NCBI RefSeq assembly: GCF_001949145.1
Contig: NW_019091414.1
Coordinates: 196,616-260,615 of the forward strand
Direction of reading: 5' to 3'
DNA from: Acanthaster planci
Lineage: Eukaryota; Echinodermata; Asteroidea; Valvatida; Acanthasteridae
Length of the DNA: 64,000 nt
The position numbers were made by a program, and so were the translations under genes. Under the pieces are notes generated by a model. It saw only the letters and a program-made list of their open reading frames with translations. It searched no databases and was not told the origin of the DNA. Of the stretch, positions 29,701 to 39,070 are shown piece after piece. Positions within the stretch are counted from its first letter, which is position 1; the number at the start of each line of letters is the position of its first letter.

Positions 29701-32700
29701 ATATCTGTTAGTTACATGTAATTGGTTAATTATCTAATTATCCAATTGTAAGCAGTGTGTTGATAAAAGGAAATGGAGAGCCCTGCAACCTCTATCCTCT
29801 GGAGCCTACCGGTGAATGTAGTATCCCGGGATAAGATTTGGCTGAGGATGTCATGACTGAAGGAATGTTTCCTTAAGATGTAAATTACCAGAGTAGTGAG
29901 TAGATTGGGAAGAATAAATTCTGTTTGTTTCACAAGCCCGTAAACCCCAACTCACTTCCATGCACACTTCCTAATAACAATGATAAGCTGTGACAATCTT
30001 ATGCAATTTACATCTTTCACTGAGTGCCAAAACTCACCTGTTCATAGAGGAAAAACAGCACAATGAGCGATATCCCATAGAGAATCCCCAACACACACAT
30101 GACACACACCAATGACTGTCGCATCTGGGCACAGTACTTATCATATAAATCCTCAATATCCATGGCCTGAAACTTCTGTCTTAGGTGATTGAGAGACCAA
30201 CCAGCATGGTCAATGGTGTTACCCCTCTCCCGCACAAAGTTCTCCAAGGAACCAAAGCTCATGATGTCCCCATGAAGCTGACCCATTTGGTAAAACTGTT
30301 TCTTGAGACTTGTCCCCCGAGAGCGGTTCATGGTGGTGTGTTGGGAAGAGCCAGCAGCTTCAACTGAACATGAAATCTCCGAAGGGTTTAGCGTCTGCTG
30401 GTTGCTACCGGATGGAATTTCAACATCAACTTTAGTCTCTGTGGCTACACACTCCTGCAGAAAAATAGACGTCAAAAATTGTAACATAAAAACAATCCTG
30501 CAGTATTTTTATCTCCAGTTTGTTCCAAGGTTATGTTACAAAAACAACACAATTTATCAGTACATCTTGAGAGAAAACTTTTTTCTAAGTCAGTTATGTT
30601 AGTCATTCTCAGCAACAAATTGTAAAGTACAGTATACACCAAATGTTGGTACAATAGCTGGGTAGGAAAATCGCATTCAATTCTTTCATCAGGTTCATTT
30701 AAGATTCCATTCCATGTAACAAACTGCTTGGAACAACTAGCCCTGAAAACGTCATTTTTGCCTCAGTCATTAACAAGGAAAAATCATTACATGTATCAAA
30801 TCCTCTGAGATCTGTACTACAGGTACTACATGTAATCCACCCTGAGTTGATTAAGGAATAAATTTGTTATGCGTCATGCTCCGAATCAAACAGGCCAGTG
30901 CATGATCTCCATTGTAAATGCGCACCTATGTGGTGAGTACCCAAAAAACACGCCCTCTTTTGTTCCGCTCGAAGTAGATACCCCACCATGTCCTATCCAA
31001 CATCAAGGGGGTTGATCTCATCAATATAAAATATATGTCGTGATACATTTTGACAAATGACTTGGAGGGAAGTACACGAGAAGAGCCCAATGGAGCAGGT
31101 GCATAAAGTGAACTGAAGGATGACACTACATCAGCCAAACAGCAGTGACTCAAGGCTTCACATGTAAAGACTACTCCATTGCATCCCCTAGGAAATGCAA
31201 ACACATCTGCCCTCCTACAAGCTCACTTCACACTCAAGCATCTTCTCTCATTCCGGTCAAGGATCAAAAATTAATAGTAATTTGCTGCACAGGTGGCAAA
31301 AAGATCAATTTTCAATGTTCCCAGAGTATACCGATAGTTTCTCCTAACTCAAAAGACAATTTGGAAACAGATATTCAGTGTCATGATACACTGAGTTTAA
31401 GTTTTCAAAAGACATGTGCACTGAACAATCCTCACTTTGGATACACATGTATCCACATTGTATCAAAACAACATGTACATGTGCCTACTGGTGCATTAAA
31501 ACTGTTGGTTTGTCATAATTTGTTAAAAACACTTCCATCTGGTGAAGAACAAAGGCTTTTAACAAAACTGCACAAACTTCCTTTTTAATTTAATATGCTG
31601 GTACAGAATTGCTAATCAGTGGTTGTTTAATCTTTAATCATTCAAAGCAGGTGTATAATTGTGCCTCAATCACTACGCACTGCTCTAAACAGATGACTTC
31701 TGATCGTAGTGCACACTGTGCTCTATCAAAGAAAACACTGACACACAAAACTGACTTTCAAAACTACAATTTATTGAAAATGGTTAATTCCAATGTCTGT
31801 TAAGACCTGTCTCAACTATATACATGTATGTATGGCATATTAATAGACTGCCTGATGCCTGCCAGTATGCATTATGAAGCAGTATTGAATCAAAATTAAC
31901 ATACACCATTGTCATGTGAACATCTGCAAGACAAACCAGCACCTAACAATCCAATATCCAAGAATATTAAAGAATAGACTCTTTTTATGTAATCCTAGTC
32001 CAATACGACATTAATGGAAACAAGCATCAATTCACTATGGATACAACGGAACTGATACATGTACAAATAAGCTTCAAACCAGCATCCCAACCATGGCAAC
32101 ATTTCATACCAACTCATTCCATCTGACTTGATCCTTTTGTGATATGTCCGTTTGTGTGGCTAGCAATCAGCCAATAGTTGAAGCATGCTGGTTGGTTGGA
32201 AAGGAGTATCAACTGGTGTCACACTGACTCCACGAACACACCTTTCTAGATATTTAATTTCATCGGTCCTCTTGACTGATGCAAGGATTTGCAAGTCAAG
32301 AATAGTCCCTCCAGGCAAGCGGTAATCTGGAATGATAGTAGTCAAGTGCAATCCAAGCTAGGCAACCTGGTATCCTTTACAAAAAAAATGACTGGCCGCA
32401 TAAATTTCTCCTGGATTCCGCAGGCGGTGGATTTCCCAGACCAAAATCCCTGGAAATTGAAATCAGTTACACGGAAGCAGCCTTCAAAAGTCCTTCTCAC
32501 AAGATGTCTGGCATTCATTGGTAAACATTCTACAGAAAGGGGCGAAGAAAGGAAGCCATGCAGTACATTTTCCTTTTCTTTCTATTCCAGACAATTAACC
32601 TTCAACATTGATGTGTATCCATGACAACTATTAATCTTTCATAGCATGTCAGCCATGCAGGTAAAGCTCACATGTACAGGTGTACAGCCCCCTTAAGGAA

Positions 32701-35700
32701 TTGCCATCATACCTGAACAAGTAGAAAACTAGTTGCTGTTTATTATAATAAAAAATGGCCCTAAGGTGAAGGGTTCAAGTCTAACTACATGTACCTGTAG
32801 CATAAAATATTAATTATGAAATCAGCAATTCGAGGCAAGAATGACAACACGCTCTTACTGTAGAAATTCATGAAAAGGAATTTACCAAAAATTGGCAGAA
32901 AGTTTCAACACTGTCTTAAATGTTAACAGACCAAAAAACTCTAAGGTCTTTCTTAAAAAGCCTGTGTTGTTGTCTTTCATTATAAAGGACAATGACGCCT
33001 GCATAATTAACAGATTTCTTCATTTTTTATGAAGTTTACCACTTGAGGGCAACAGAACTCTAGGAAAGTTCACATGAACTTAATATAACAGTAAATGTAC
33101 ATGTATGTACATGCATGGTACAAGCAAACACCTCAAAAATATTTCCTCTTCACTCAATCTTTCCATGATCTTTGCTTTGCACATCTTACATTAATCATTA
33201 TCATTCACTTACATGTATGACAACAGATTTACTTACAAAGAATTCCATTGTGATATCCTTTAGGCCTTCATCCAATGTATTCAACTAAACATTCATACCT
33301 ACATGTAATTATGCAGGTACCGATAACAGACTGGTGACTTTTATCATTGGAAAGGAATCGTCCTTTGTACTACATGTACAATGTTGTATGCTGAAAACAT
33401 CCAGGAAACAGGTAAAGGTTGTCAGGAAAGTGTTGTTCCTGTGACAGAAGGAAATCCTTATAAGAGGAGTGTCACTTGAAATCCCAATGGAGGGGTGAGA
33501 GAAGGCACATGTAGGCCTACATGTAGTCGTAGGTTTGAACTTCTTCAAGCATTGTTCAAGTTGTTCTGCTGTAATTATCAATGCTTCGAACGTGACTGAT
33601 CACAAGATCTGGGAATGCTTCAACCAGCAAAATATATTACTTTGTCCGGCTTAAATGTATTACGCATCACTACATTGTACTTAATGTGACATGAAGGAGA
33701 GAATGACTGAACATTTAAGTACATATACGAGTCATTCAACCTCTACATACTGCACATGTACTCTACACATACGTGTTTGTACCACATTGGCTAACAGTGA
33801 AACTGTAATATTCTGAAAATCCGTACACGATGTATTTTTTTTCTTATTCTTCGTAAAAGTGCCAGATTTTGTCATCTAATCTCTAAGACAAACTTTGACT
33901 GAAAGGATTTTTCTATTAAGTTTTTTAACTCTCAATTTCTTTTCATTAAGTATTACAGTGTCTCTTTAACTCCTAATATAAGCAGAATTTTAATGTGACG
34001 TAAAGTAAGAGAGGTATATGAAGAGACCAGCTCATACACATGAAGAGCTCCAAAGTAATAGCAAAGGATATAATGCATTTGATACCATGAACTTCCGTTA
34101 ATAAAACAGCAGGAATGAAAACATACTTTACTGAATGGTTCTCTGAAAACAGGAAATATCCTGAAAATTGTAAGTAGATAAAACAAACACGGATAACAGC
34201 AGTGAAGATGTCAGTGATGTTATACTGATTTTTCAAAGTATCAACAGTTCCTGAGACAAAACTAATTTCCCTACAATCACCCAAACCAGTCTGGTATGAA
34301 CAAATTAATAGATCAGATGCTGTACTCCTAAATATGCTATCATTTCACATCACCAAAAAGTTTTCCAGCACATTTTCAGACTTTTTTCATTAAAATTCAC
34401 AAACGGCTAACTTCAAATTCATCTTGAGATGTCTCAAAGGCTATGGTGGATTTAGTCACTGCTCATTCCAAATGATTGACGGTTGATCAACATTTTCCTT
34501 TTGATTTCCATAGATTGCAATGGAATTCCTCTCACCAGATGATCACGTACGGTATGAAATGGACATGTAAGGATTGAATTACCACAGTCTTTGTTTCAAT
34601 CAATTTCAAGAATGTACAACCATGCAAGACATGAAATTCGGGTAAACAACCAATTCAAAGGACAAGAAGAACTGAATCGACTGTTGGGAGAAAGAAGTAA
34701 AAATATGAACACATTTTGCTTTTCATAAGTGTAGGCCTACTTACATGTACTTCTTGCATAAAGTGAAAAGTACAGATTTATTTGTCTACGTACTGTAAGG
34801 ACCTTATTTTCATTCCAGATGTTGATACATAGATTTGTCAAAGAACTAAAAGGACACACAAAAAAGCATTAAAAATATAATTTTGTTTGAAGGCTACATA
34901 CTGACCGGTGTGATAAATAGGAAAAACAAACAGACACACAAAAATAGATTGAATATGTTTAAAGAAAATGAAGAGATGAAAACGAAAAAATACCATTAAA
35001 AAAACCCTAAAAACATGACAAGTTAACATACATATGTACATGTATTTGCAAAATGACACATTTTTTCCTCAATCAAACATTCAGCAGTTGTGGACAATGA
35101 TATTGCAGTATTCTTCTCGAAAATCTCTACAAACAGTCAAGTCGTCCTGACCTTTAAAATCCAATAAAATACCCTATTATAGATGCATCTATATCTTCTT
35201 TGTTTTACTACTCAAGCATTTATCCTGAAAATACAGAAACTGTAACCTTGCCACAAAAGGTAATAAAATTGTTAGAATGGCTCATTATATATTCACTGCA
35301 TCATGAATTAAAAATGAAGTTGCCACACTGGTTACTTACTCTTGCTGGTACAAGAATGCATACCCCGTTATGTACATGTACATGTATGTACACACTCATT
35401 AGCCGACATTAATGTTCCTTTTGGTAAGATTGCTTTTTGTTTAAATCAGAAAAAAAAAGGAAATTGAAGTTTTGTAAATTCAACAGAATCAGTCAGTAGG
35501 TGGACTTCCAACTGTAAATATGTCTTCTCTGTAGGTTACATCCAAAGTGATGTCACATGGTAAGATCAATGAAAAACTGAGTTGCGAACACCGACTTGCA
35601 CATAAACTAAGAGTGTACATGTATGAATGGAAGGCAGATCTTTTGTAAATACATGTAGGTATTATACTTTATTAAAACTGTCATCCTGAATCAATATTTC

Positions 35701-36489
35701 AGACAAGTACATGTAGAAACTTCGAAATGCTCTGCCTGACCTGTTCAAAAACACCTGGGTGCTGGAAAGGGCAAAGGCATGGCATACTTTTGTCAAGCAC
35801 TCATTGTATAGAGTTTATTTGAACAATAACATGGTTCATCACTTTCTTATGCATATGACAAATGCACCCTGCATGTTCATACAAGGATTAGGCCCACACT
35901 TAGTAGGTAACCTGCAATGCTTTGTAACTTCATCTACAGTACCAGTACAGCTGTGACGTATTTCCTTCATCAAAATTTGTGAAAGGTATTTGCCCTTCTT
36001 AACACCCTACGTGGACAGAGGGGACAAGCTAACACCTCTCCTTTGCTCCTGAAATTGTAATGGCAACCAAATACGTACATGTCTGAGGTCTGGTAAAACA
36101 AATACAACACGGTTTATATTGTGGATGGGTAGTCCATTTTAGCTCCCCAAGATACTGAAAGTTGACAAACTTAGCCTCAGGAACTACACGTACGTGTGCA
36201 TGTATTTTGTCAACTACCGATACTGCGGGAGCTAAAATCAACTCCGTACATGTAGATGTACATGTACCCTAAAATCAGGTTATATTAGTATACCAGCTAA
36301 TGTCCAGATCATTAACTGCACTACATGCTCAGTAAGCCTACATGTATGTAAGTTGGTAAAGTTTGTTGTATTTTTGTTATGATCAGCATTTTAATGAATA
36401 GCATGATTACTTACGCGTACTTCATCCAGAACTGGATTAAATGGTGAGACACACCCAGATAATGCCATATCAGTCTTGTTAGACAGCAT
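5660..36489 (-). CDS. Transmembrane adenylate cyclase, ADCY2/4/7-like, 5' half, six exons
   Basis: This gene would encode a class III adenylate cyclase that makes cAMP from ATP at the plasma membrane under G-protein control. I assembled six minus-strand exons: 36489-36415, 30454-30038, 16308-15958, 9259-9139 (runs into the gap), 7162-6993 and 5771-5660. Every junction has an AG acceptor and GT donor, and phases match (0 up to exon 5, then an AG/C serine split between exons 5 and 6). The product is about 425 residues: a polar N-terminal tail, six membrane helices (M1), the linker motif [28 protein letters not shown], and the C1a start [27 protein letters not shown] and YADIVGFT fit the ADCY2/4/7 group better than ADCY1, 3, 5/6, 8 or 9. 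In vertebrates that group is stimulated by Gs-alpha and G-beta-gamma and is not calcium-regulated; applying this here is inference. The remaining C1, M2 and C2 exons are outside the window. Confidence 0.93.
5772..6992 (-). other. Adenylate cyclase intron 5
   Basis: 1.2 kb between two well-supported exons. Apart from two TACATGTA octamers near 6630 and 6675, I see no structured feature. Confidence 0.85.
6993..7162 (-). CDS. Adenylate cyclase exon 5: linker into C1
   Basis: 170 bp: 56 codons plus two bases. The acceptor is CCTCCTACCAG|GAG and the donor GTCAG|GTGTGT. It encodes [17 protein letters not shown], the conserved signalling-helix segment before the cyclase fold, then a variable [19 protein letters not shown] stretch, then [12 protein letters not shown]. 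The final AG joins the first base C of the next exon to make Ser, giving [19 protein letters not shown] is typical of ADCY2/4/7; ADCY1/5/6 have a KIYIQ-type sequence here. Confidence 0.95.
7163..8553 (-). other. Adenylate cyclase intron 4 (visible part)
   Basis: AT-rich non-coding sequence between exon 5 and the assembly gap. I see no repeats or exons. Confidence 0.8.
8554..9138. other. Assembly gap (N run)
   Basis: 585 unknown bases. The end of adenylate cyclase exon 4 and its donor site should lie at the right edge. Open frames crossing the gap are artefacts. Confidence 0.99.
9139..9259 (-). CDS. Adenylate cyclase exon 4 (partial, truncated by assembly gap)
   Basis: The exon starts after TTGTTATGCAG in phase 0 with [18 protein letters not shown], which is membrane helix 6, and continues [20 protein letters not shown] until it meets the N run at 9138. 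In family members this exon continues for about ten more residues (KLEFEKRQQ-like) before the ERLLLS exon, so roughly 29 coding bases and the donor should lie in the gap. The reading frame is open throughout the visible part. Confidence 0.92.
10900..10965 (-). mobile_element. tRNA-derived SINE head
   Basis: On the minus strand ATGACTCAAAGCACTGG resembles a Pol III A box. About 30 bases later AGGTTAGAATCCCACT differs by one base from the B-box core GGTTCGAATCC. The spacing fits a tRNA-like promoter. No clear tail or target duplication is visible, so the element is old or truncated. Confidence 0.5.
14077..14107. repeat. 31-bp perfect palindrome with TACATGTA ends
   Basis: TACATGTAGATGTAC, one central T, then its exact reverse complement GTACATCTACATGTA. 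Confidence 0.95.
15958..16308 (-). CDS. Adenylate cyclase exon 3: membrane helices 2-5
   Basis: 117 codons, phase 0 at both ends. The acceptor is TTGCCTTTCCAG|GAG and the donor CAG|GTATGT. It encodes four hydrophobic segments: [55 protein letters not shown] and [19 protein letters not shown] (about residues 172-272). The VYTTLPL and SVLT/GVLT-H-IVL patterns align with helices 4 and 5 of the M1 domain in vertebrate group II cyclases. The exon ends in GDTVVQ, just where the ILANV-type helix 6 starts in the family. Confidence 0.92.
17186..17228 (-). mobile_element. Decayed hammerhead-ribozyme-like fragment of Penelope type
   Basis: On the minus strand AGATTCTGCTAGGATTGAAA then CGTCAGG matches the stem II-GAAA-GUC half of a hammerhead ribozyme of the kind known in Penelope-like retroelement repeats. 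The CTGATGA half is degraded (TTGGAGA). A related copy lies at 39033-39070. Confidence 0.45.
18292..18352 (+). mobile_element. tRNA-derived SINE head
   Basis: TGTAGCTCAGTAGAAAAGCG resembles a tRNA D-arm/A box, and AGGTTCCGGTTCAGAAGACC about 30 bases later resembles the B box. The match is too degraded for a functional tRNA (no paired acceptor stem), so it is a SINE or tRNA pseudogene. Confidence 0.45.
18526..18566. repeat. 41-bp near-perfect palindrome of ACATGTA units
   Basis: Nineteen-base complementary arms built from TACATG repeats surround a 3-base centre. Confidence 0.9.
21418..21463. repeat. Two copies of a 23-bp unit
   Basis: The 23-bp unit AGAATCAGTGG...GAGTGAT occurs twice in tandem without mismatch, suggesting a recent slippage or duplication. 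Confidence 0.9.
22258..23730 (-). pseudogene. LINE reverse transcriptase and C-terminal region (broken)
   Basis: Reverse transcriptase motifs occur in the expected order: [32 protein letters not shown] (motif A catalytic Asp), GVSQGSCLG (motif B) and YADDTQL at about 23109-23122 (motif C with both Asp). Frame shifts occur near 23265 and again near 22890. Beyond [30 protein letters not shown] and [16 protein letters not shown] match the usual C-terminal region, ending with [17 protein letters not shown] and a stop. TACATGTA octamers at 22670, 22705 and 22900 each coincide with apparent two-residue insertions relative to the family pattern. Confidence 0.88.
23743..24480 (-). pseudogene. LINE ORF2 linker between endonuclease and RT (broken)
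   Basis: Encodes the segment that joins the two domains in CR1/L2-type ORF2. Recognisable parts are [37 protein letters not shown] and FNCHFTDK followed, after a frameshift near 23920, by [19 protein letters not shown] octamer lies at 24380-24387. It has no function of its own outside the LINE. Confidence 0.75.
24491..25140 (-). pseudogene. LINE endonuclease domain (broken)
   Basis: AP-endonuclease-like domain of the LINE ORF2. Conserved steps are visible in order: NTWSIRNK, the catalytic-Glu motif [19 protein letters not shown] (family usually YRPP), GDFNIHV at 24677-24694 and the final SDH. One in-frame stop near 24743 interrupts the domain between EEF and the helix before GDFNIH. The frame is the same on both sides, so this is a nonsense change rather than a frameshift. 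A 6-base TACATG-type insertion (octamer at 24780-24787) adds two residues after YRCPYLTL. Confidence 0.88.
26350..26737. repeat. 41-bp minisatellite, nine copies
   Basis: The unit begins TCTATCAGGGTGGGGTCAAT and ends in an ACATGT(A/C)CATGTACATGTA-type block. Copies start at 26368, 26409, 26450, 26491, 26532, 26573, 26614, 26655 and 26696, exactly 41 bases apart. Because 41 is not a multiple of three and the unit lacks stops, all three plus frames stay open and encode the same 41-residue periodic peptide. This is a property of the repeat, not evidence of a gene. Confidence 0.97.
27566..27592. repeat. 27-bp palindrome CTATACATGTAC...
   Basis: Twelve-base arms CTATACATGTAC and GTACATGTATAG surround AAT. 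Confidence 0.9.
30038..30454 (-). CDS. Adenylate cyclase exon 2: N-terminal tail and first membrane helix
   Basis: 139 codons, phase 0 at both ends. The acceptor is TTTTTCTGCAG|GAG and the donor CAG|GTGAGT. It encodes a Ser/Gln-rich hydrophilic stretch, then [16 protein letters not shown], which corresponds to the short segment just before the first helix in ADCY proteins. The hydrophobic run [18 protein letters not shown] (about residues 142-163) is membrane helix 1. Unspliced reading from an ATG at 30487 would add 11 residues through the acceptor, so an alternative start here is possible but less likely than splicing from 36415. Confidence 0.88.
32160..32326 (-). CDS. Possible terminal exon of unknown transcript
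   Basis: A plausible acceptor (CTACTATCATTCCAG) is followed by an open frame of 54 residues starting [19 protein letters not shown] and ending MLQLLADC-stop. An AATAAA signal lies on the same strand about 385 bases downstream, near 31770. The residue composition looks protein-like, but I recognise no family. It starts in phase 1, so it cannot be joined directly to the phase-0 exon at 36415. It may be a nested or alternative 3' exon, a decayed exon, or chance. Confidence 0.2.
33507..33525. repeat. Composite palindrome ACATGTAGGCCTACATGTA
   Basis: TAGGCCTA flanked on both sides by CATG/TA units. The identical 19-mer recurs at 42410-42428. Confidence 0.95.
36415..36489 (-). CDS. Adenylate cyclase exon 1, putative start exon
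   Basis: Twenty-five codons beginning [16 protein letters not shown] and ending LDEVR, followed by a strong donor (CGC|GTAAGT). The ATG has G at -3, and an in-frame TAG lies five codons upstream, so this is the first possible Met in the frame. The exon ends in phase 0, matching the phase-0 start of the exon at 30454. Just upstream, TTAG|GATTTC could be an acceptor, in which case the transcript has at least one more 5' UTR exon further right. N-terminal tails of adenylate cyclases are poorly conserved, so the assignment rests on splice signals, phase and strand rather than homology. The alternative is a small exon of an unrelated transcript. Confidence 0.55.
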
Positions 36490-38089
36490 TGCAATGAAAT
36501 CCTAACAATGGTATTACATGTACAGGGTAGTACCAGTTCTTTTAGTACTCTTGCAAGCCTTCTTCTTAGTGGTTACATGTGCTTCATCACTTGGTTATTT
36601 TGGTCAGTCTGACAGCGTAGACAACATCACGTCACTCTGAAGCATTCAAGCAGTTGCTTTTACACATATACTGGTACCATCTGACAGATGACAATGGCAG
36701 CTCAATGGACTCATGCAAAGATGCTCCATCTGATTGGTTCTCAAATGTCAAGGTCACTTACAATCCATCAATCTATTCCTTCAGAACTCCTTGACTGGCT
36801 CACTTCTCTGGCATCATCTTTAATGACCAGCAGATACTATTTGTAATGGATTACTTGAACACAATGACCATGATATGACTACATGTACCTGTGATCTTTT
36901 CCACTTGTTGATCAAATGACAGTCTGGTGACATGTAATTGTTGCATAGGGTATGATCTTGAGATGGATAGAATCCTTGAACCAATACATGTATGTTTAAT
37001 GGCTCAGTTATTGTGAAGAATTAATCCTGAGCTGAAGCTTGGCTTGAAAACTACCAGTATATACTAACCTTAAACCTATTATTAAATCCCTTAATCCCAA
37101 AGATAATAATGAACTCAAAAGCAATTATTCATGCGAATTTATTATTTGATTACCAGCCATTAAAAGCACTGCTTCACAGAATGGGACTTTAGTTACCCCT
37201 TTTTCCAATCTTTTGGATGAACACTTGTGATTTCAATTTTGGGCTTTCTATTCATATAGGCTACATTATACTGGAAGACTACATGTACATCTGGAATGTA
37301 CATTTTTTGGGTCAATGAGTGTGACACCTCGTGGCTGCTCCTTGGAAAATTGCTCTGCTCTTTCACCATTTTTTGACCACTTAAGGACCATATTTTGGCA
37401 CTATCTTTGATCTATCAGTGTGAGGTGTATTGGTTTGCTATCAGAGGAAATCAAATGGAGTTGAATTCATTTAAAGTCTTACGTCAAAGTGTTTACACAA
37501 GAGGACTTGATTTAAAAAATTCTCTCAACAAGGAGAATTCAGTATATTTTTCGACTGATGTATTTGAAAGCACCTGAGAAATAACTTCAAAAATATAAGC
37601 AATGAAAAAACGAGCACAAAATTGACGGAAAATGATGAGAAAAGTTTGGCTCTCTTCATTCTCTTAATGTTTATAATCACTCTCACTATACCAGCGTATT
37701 TGCCAGGTTTTATACATGTACCTTTCAACCACCAAAAATTATCTTTAAGTTTGGCAGCATCAAAAATTTATAATGAGTACAATATTTTTGTTGCGAACAT
37801 TATATTTGACAGAATTTTGATGACGTTCAAAAATTTTGACAAAAATGCATGACATACGAGGAAACACTGTCACATGAGTGCTTGAAAATCCCATGCAAGA
37901 TGTTCATTTTGCCACTTATTTTGGAGATATTCCCGCTGAAAATTAAATTAAAATCAACAACTCTGAACATTAAATTTTTGTCATGAATCATATTTTATGT
38001 CTCGGATTTCATTTTTTTGGAACGTCATTCAGAATAACCGATTTTCTTTCAAGAAACTTTGGCTCGAAGAGAAAAATCGCAGAGCTTCA

Positions 38090-38280
38090 CTATTCCGTGG
38101 AGGGACTCATGAATATCAAATGTGAAAGAAGGAGCACAATCTGGGTTGATGTCAAAGGTCAAACAGGCCACGATGCAGCAAAACGTTTCTCTAACAGCAA
38201 CACGAGAGAATGACGGAAGCCGCAAAATCGCCAAGATCGGTATTTTGCGATCCTGCGGTTTAGGGAAACGTACTTGAAGA
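38090..38280 (-). promoter_or_regulatory. CpG-enriched tract, possible promoter of the cyclase gene
   Basis: About ten CpG dinucleotides fall in ~150 bp of otherwise AT-rich, CpG-poor sequence, with GACGGAAGCCGC resembling an ETS-type site. It lies 1.6 kb upstream of the proposed start exon, where a 5' UTR exon or promoter could sit. No TATA box or initiator stands out, so this is an inference from base composition and position only. Confidence 0.2.
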
Positions 38281-39032
38281 AAATGTGATCAGTCCAGTCA
38301 TAGAAAGATGATGGTTTGGCCGTGCTTTTTTTGCACTTTTTTTAAGCTTGTGTGGTACATCGATTTGAATTTTACTTGCTGTTTTTTGCAGTCAATTTTT
38401 TTGACACTAATGACAGAATCAAATGACGTTCACGACTGTGGACTTCGGGAGCCAATTAATTGTGGGAAGTATTTTTTAATTTCGTAATTATGGCTTTAAT
38501 ATTTGTAGATATTATCACCTTTCACCACATATAAATCTGTGTAAAATAACCAAGGGGATTATCACTCCTCAGTAAATTTTATTGGCTAGGATTTCAACAG
38601 ATTTTCACGTCCGTCAAAAATGCTGACGTTCGAAACTTTAATTAGTTAACTCCAATTAAGTTGAAAGATGGACACGGTCATTGTTCCAGATATCAGCCAT
38701 GACTTCCCTCATTACATCAGACATTGGGAATTGATTCACTTCTATTTAATTCAGGAAAAATGAACCCCCAAAGTTGAACATTATCTAATGGTCCAATGAC
38801 TTTGATAAGGTCAGTGTTAGATAATACATGTACATGTAACATCACTGATAATACGTTGACAAGTGGTGTTAATAACTTCTTTTACATTTGGAAGGGATAG
38901 AATACTTGGGATAGAAGAACACAATTAACAAGACACTGGCAGGTCACACCATGGACAAACCATGACTAAAACAAATAGCTCTTATTCATTTTAGGTATAC
39001 ACATGACATAATTAAAATCTAGAAAGTAGGAG

Positions 39033-39070
39033 AACCTGACGTTTCGATCCTAGCAGATTTTTTTCATACC
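39033..39070 (-). mobile_element. Second decayed hammerhead-like Penelope fragment
   Basis: On the minus strand ATCTGCTAGGATCGAAACGT followed by CAGG preserves the CGAAAC-GTC part exactly. The CTGATGA part is degraded (TATGAAA). It shares CCTGACGTTTCGATCCTAGC with the copy at 17186, apart from one base. Confidence 0.5.

Larger units (their letters stand above)
16309..30037 (-). other. Adenylate cyclase intron 2
   Basis: This 13.7 kb intron is the largest in the window. It contains the hammerhead-like relic at 17186, a SINE head at 18292, the LINE at 22040-25240, the 41-bp minisatellite at 26350 and dense ACATGTA clusters (21890-21960, 25840-25930, 27566-27610). The exons on both sides encode adjacent family residues, so no coding exon is missing here. 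Confidence 0.85.
30455..36414 (-). other. Putative adenylate cyclase intron 1
   Basis: About 6 kb between the proposed start exon and exon 2. It contains one weak same-strand exon candidate (32160-32326) and a composite palindrome at 33507-33525. The 147-codon open frame at 31145-31588 on the plus strand shows no recognisable features. Confidence 0.5.

Noticed and set aside
31145-31588. 147-codon plus-strand open frame
   Set aside because: No domain, signal or composition suggests a protein, it lies in an intron, and the length is reachable by chance in 64 kb.
33973-34284. 103-codon hydrophobic minus-strand frame
   Set aside because: The hydrophobicity follows from T-rich sequence, it begins at TTG, and no splice context or family pattern was found.
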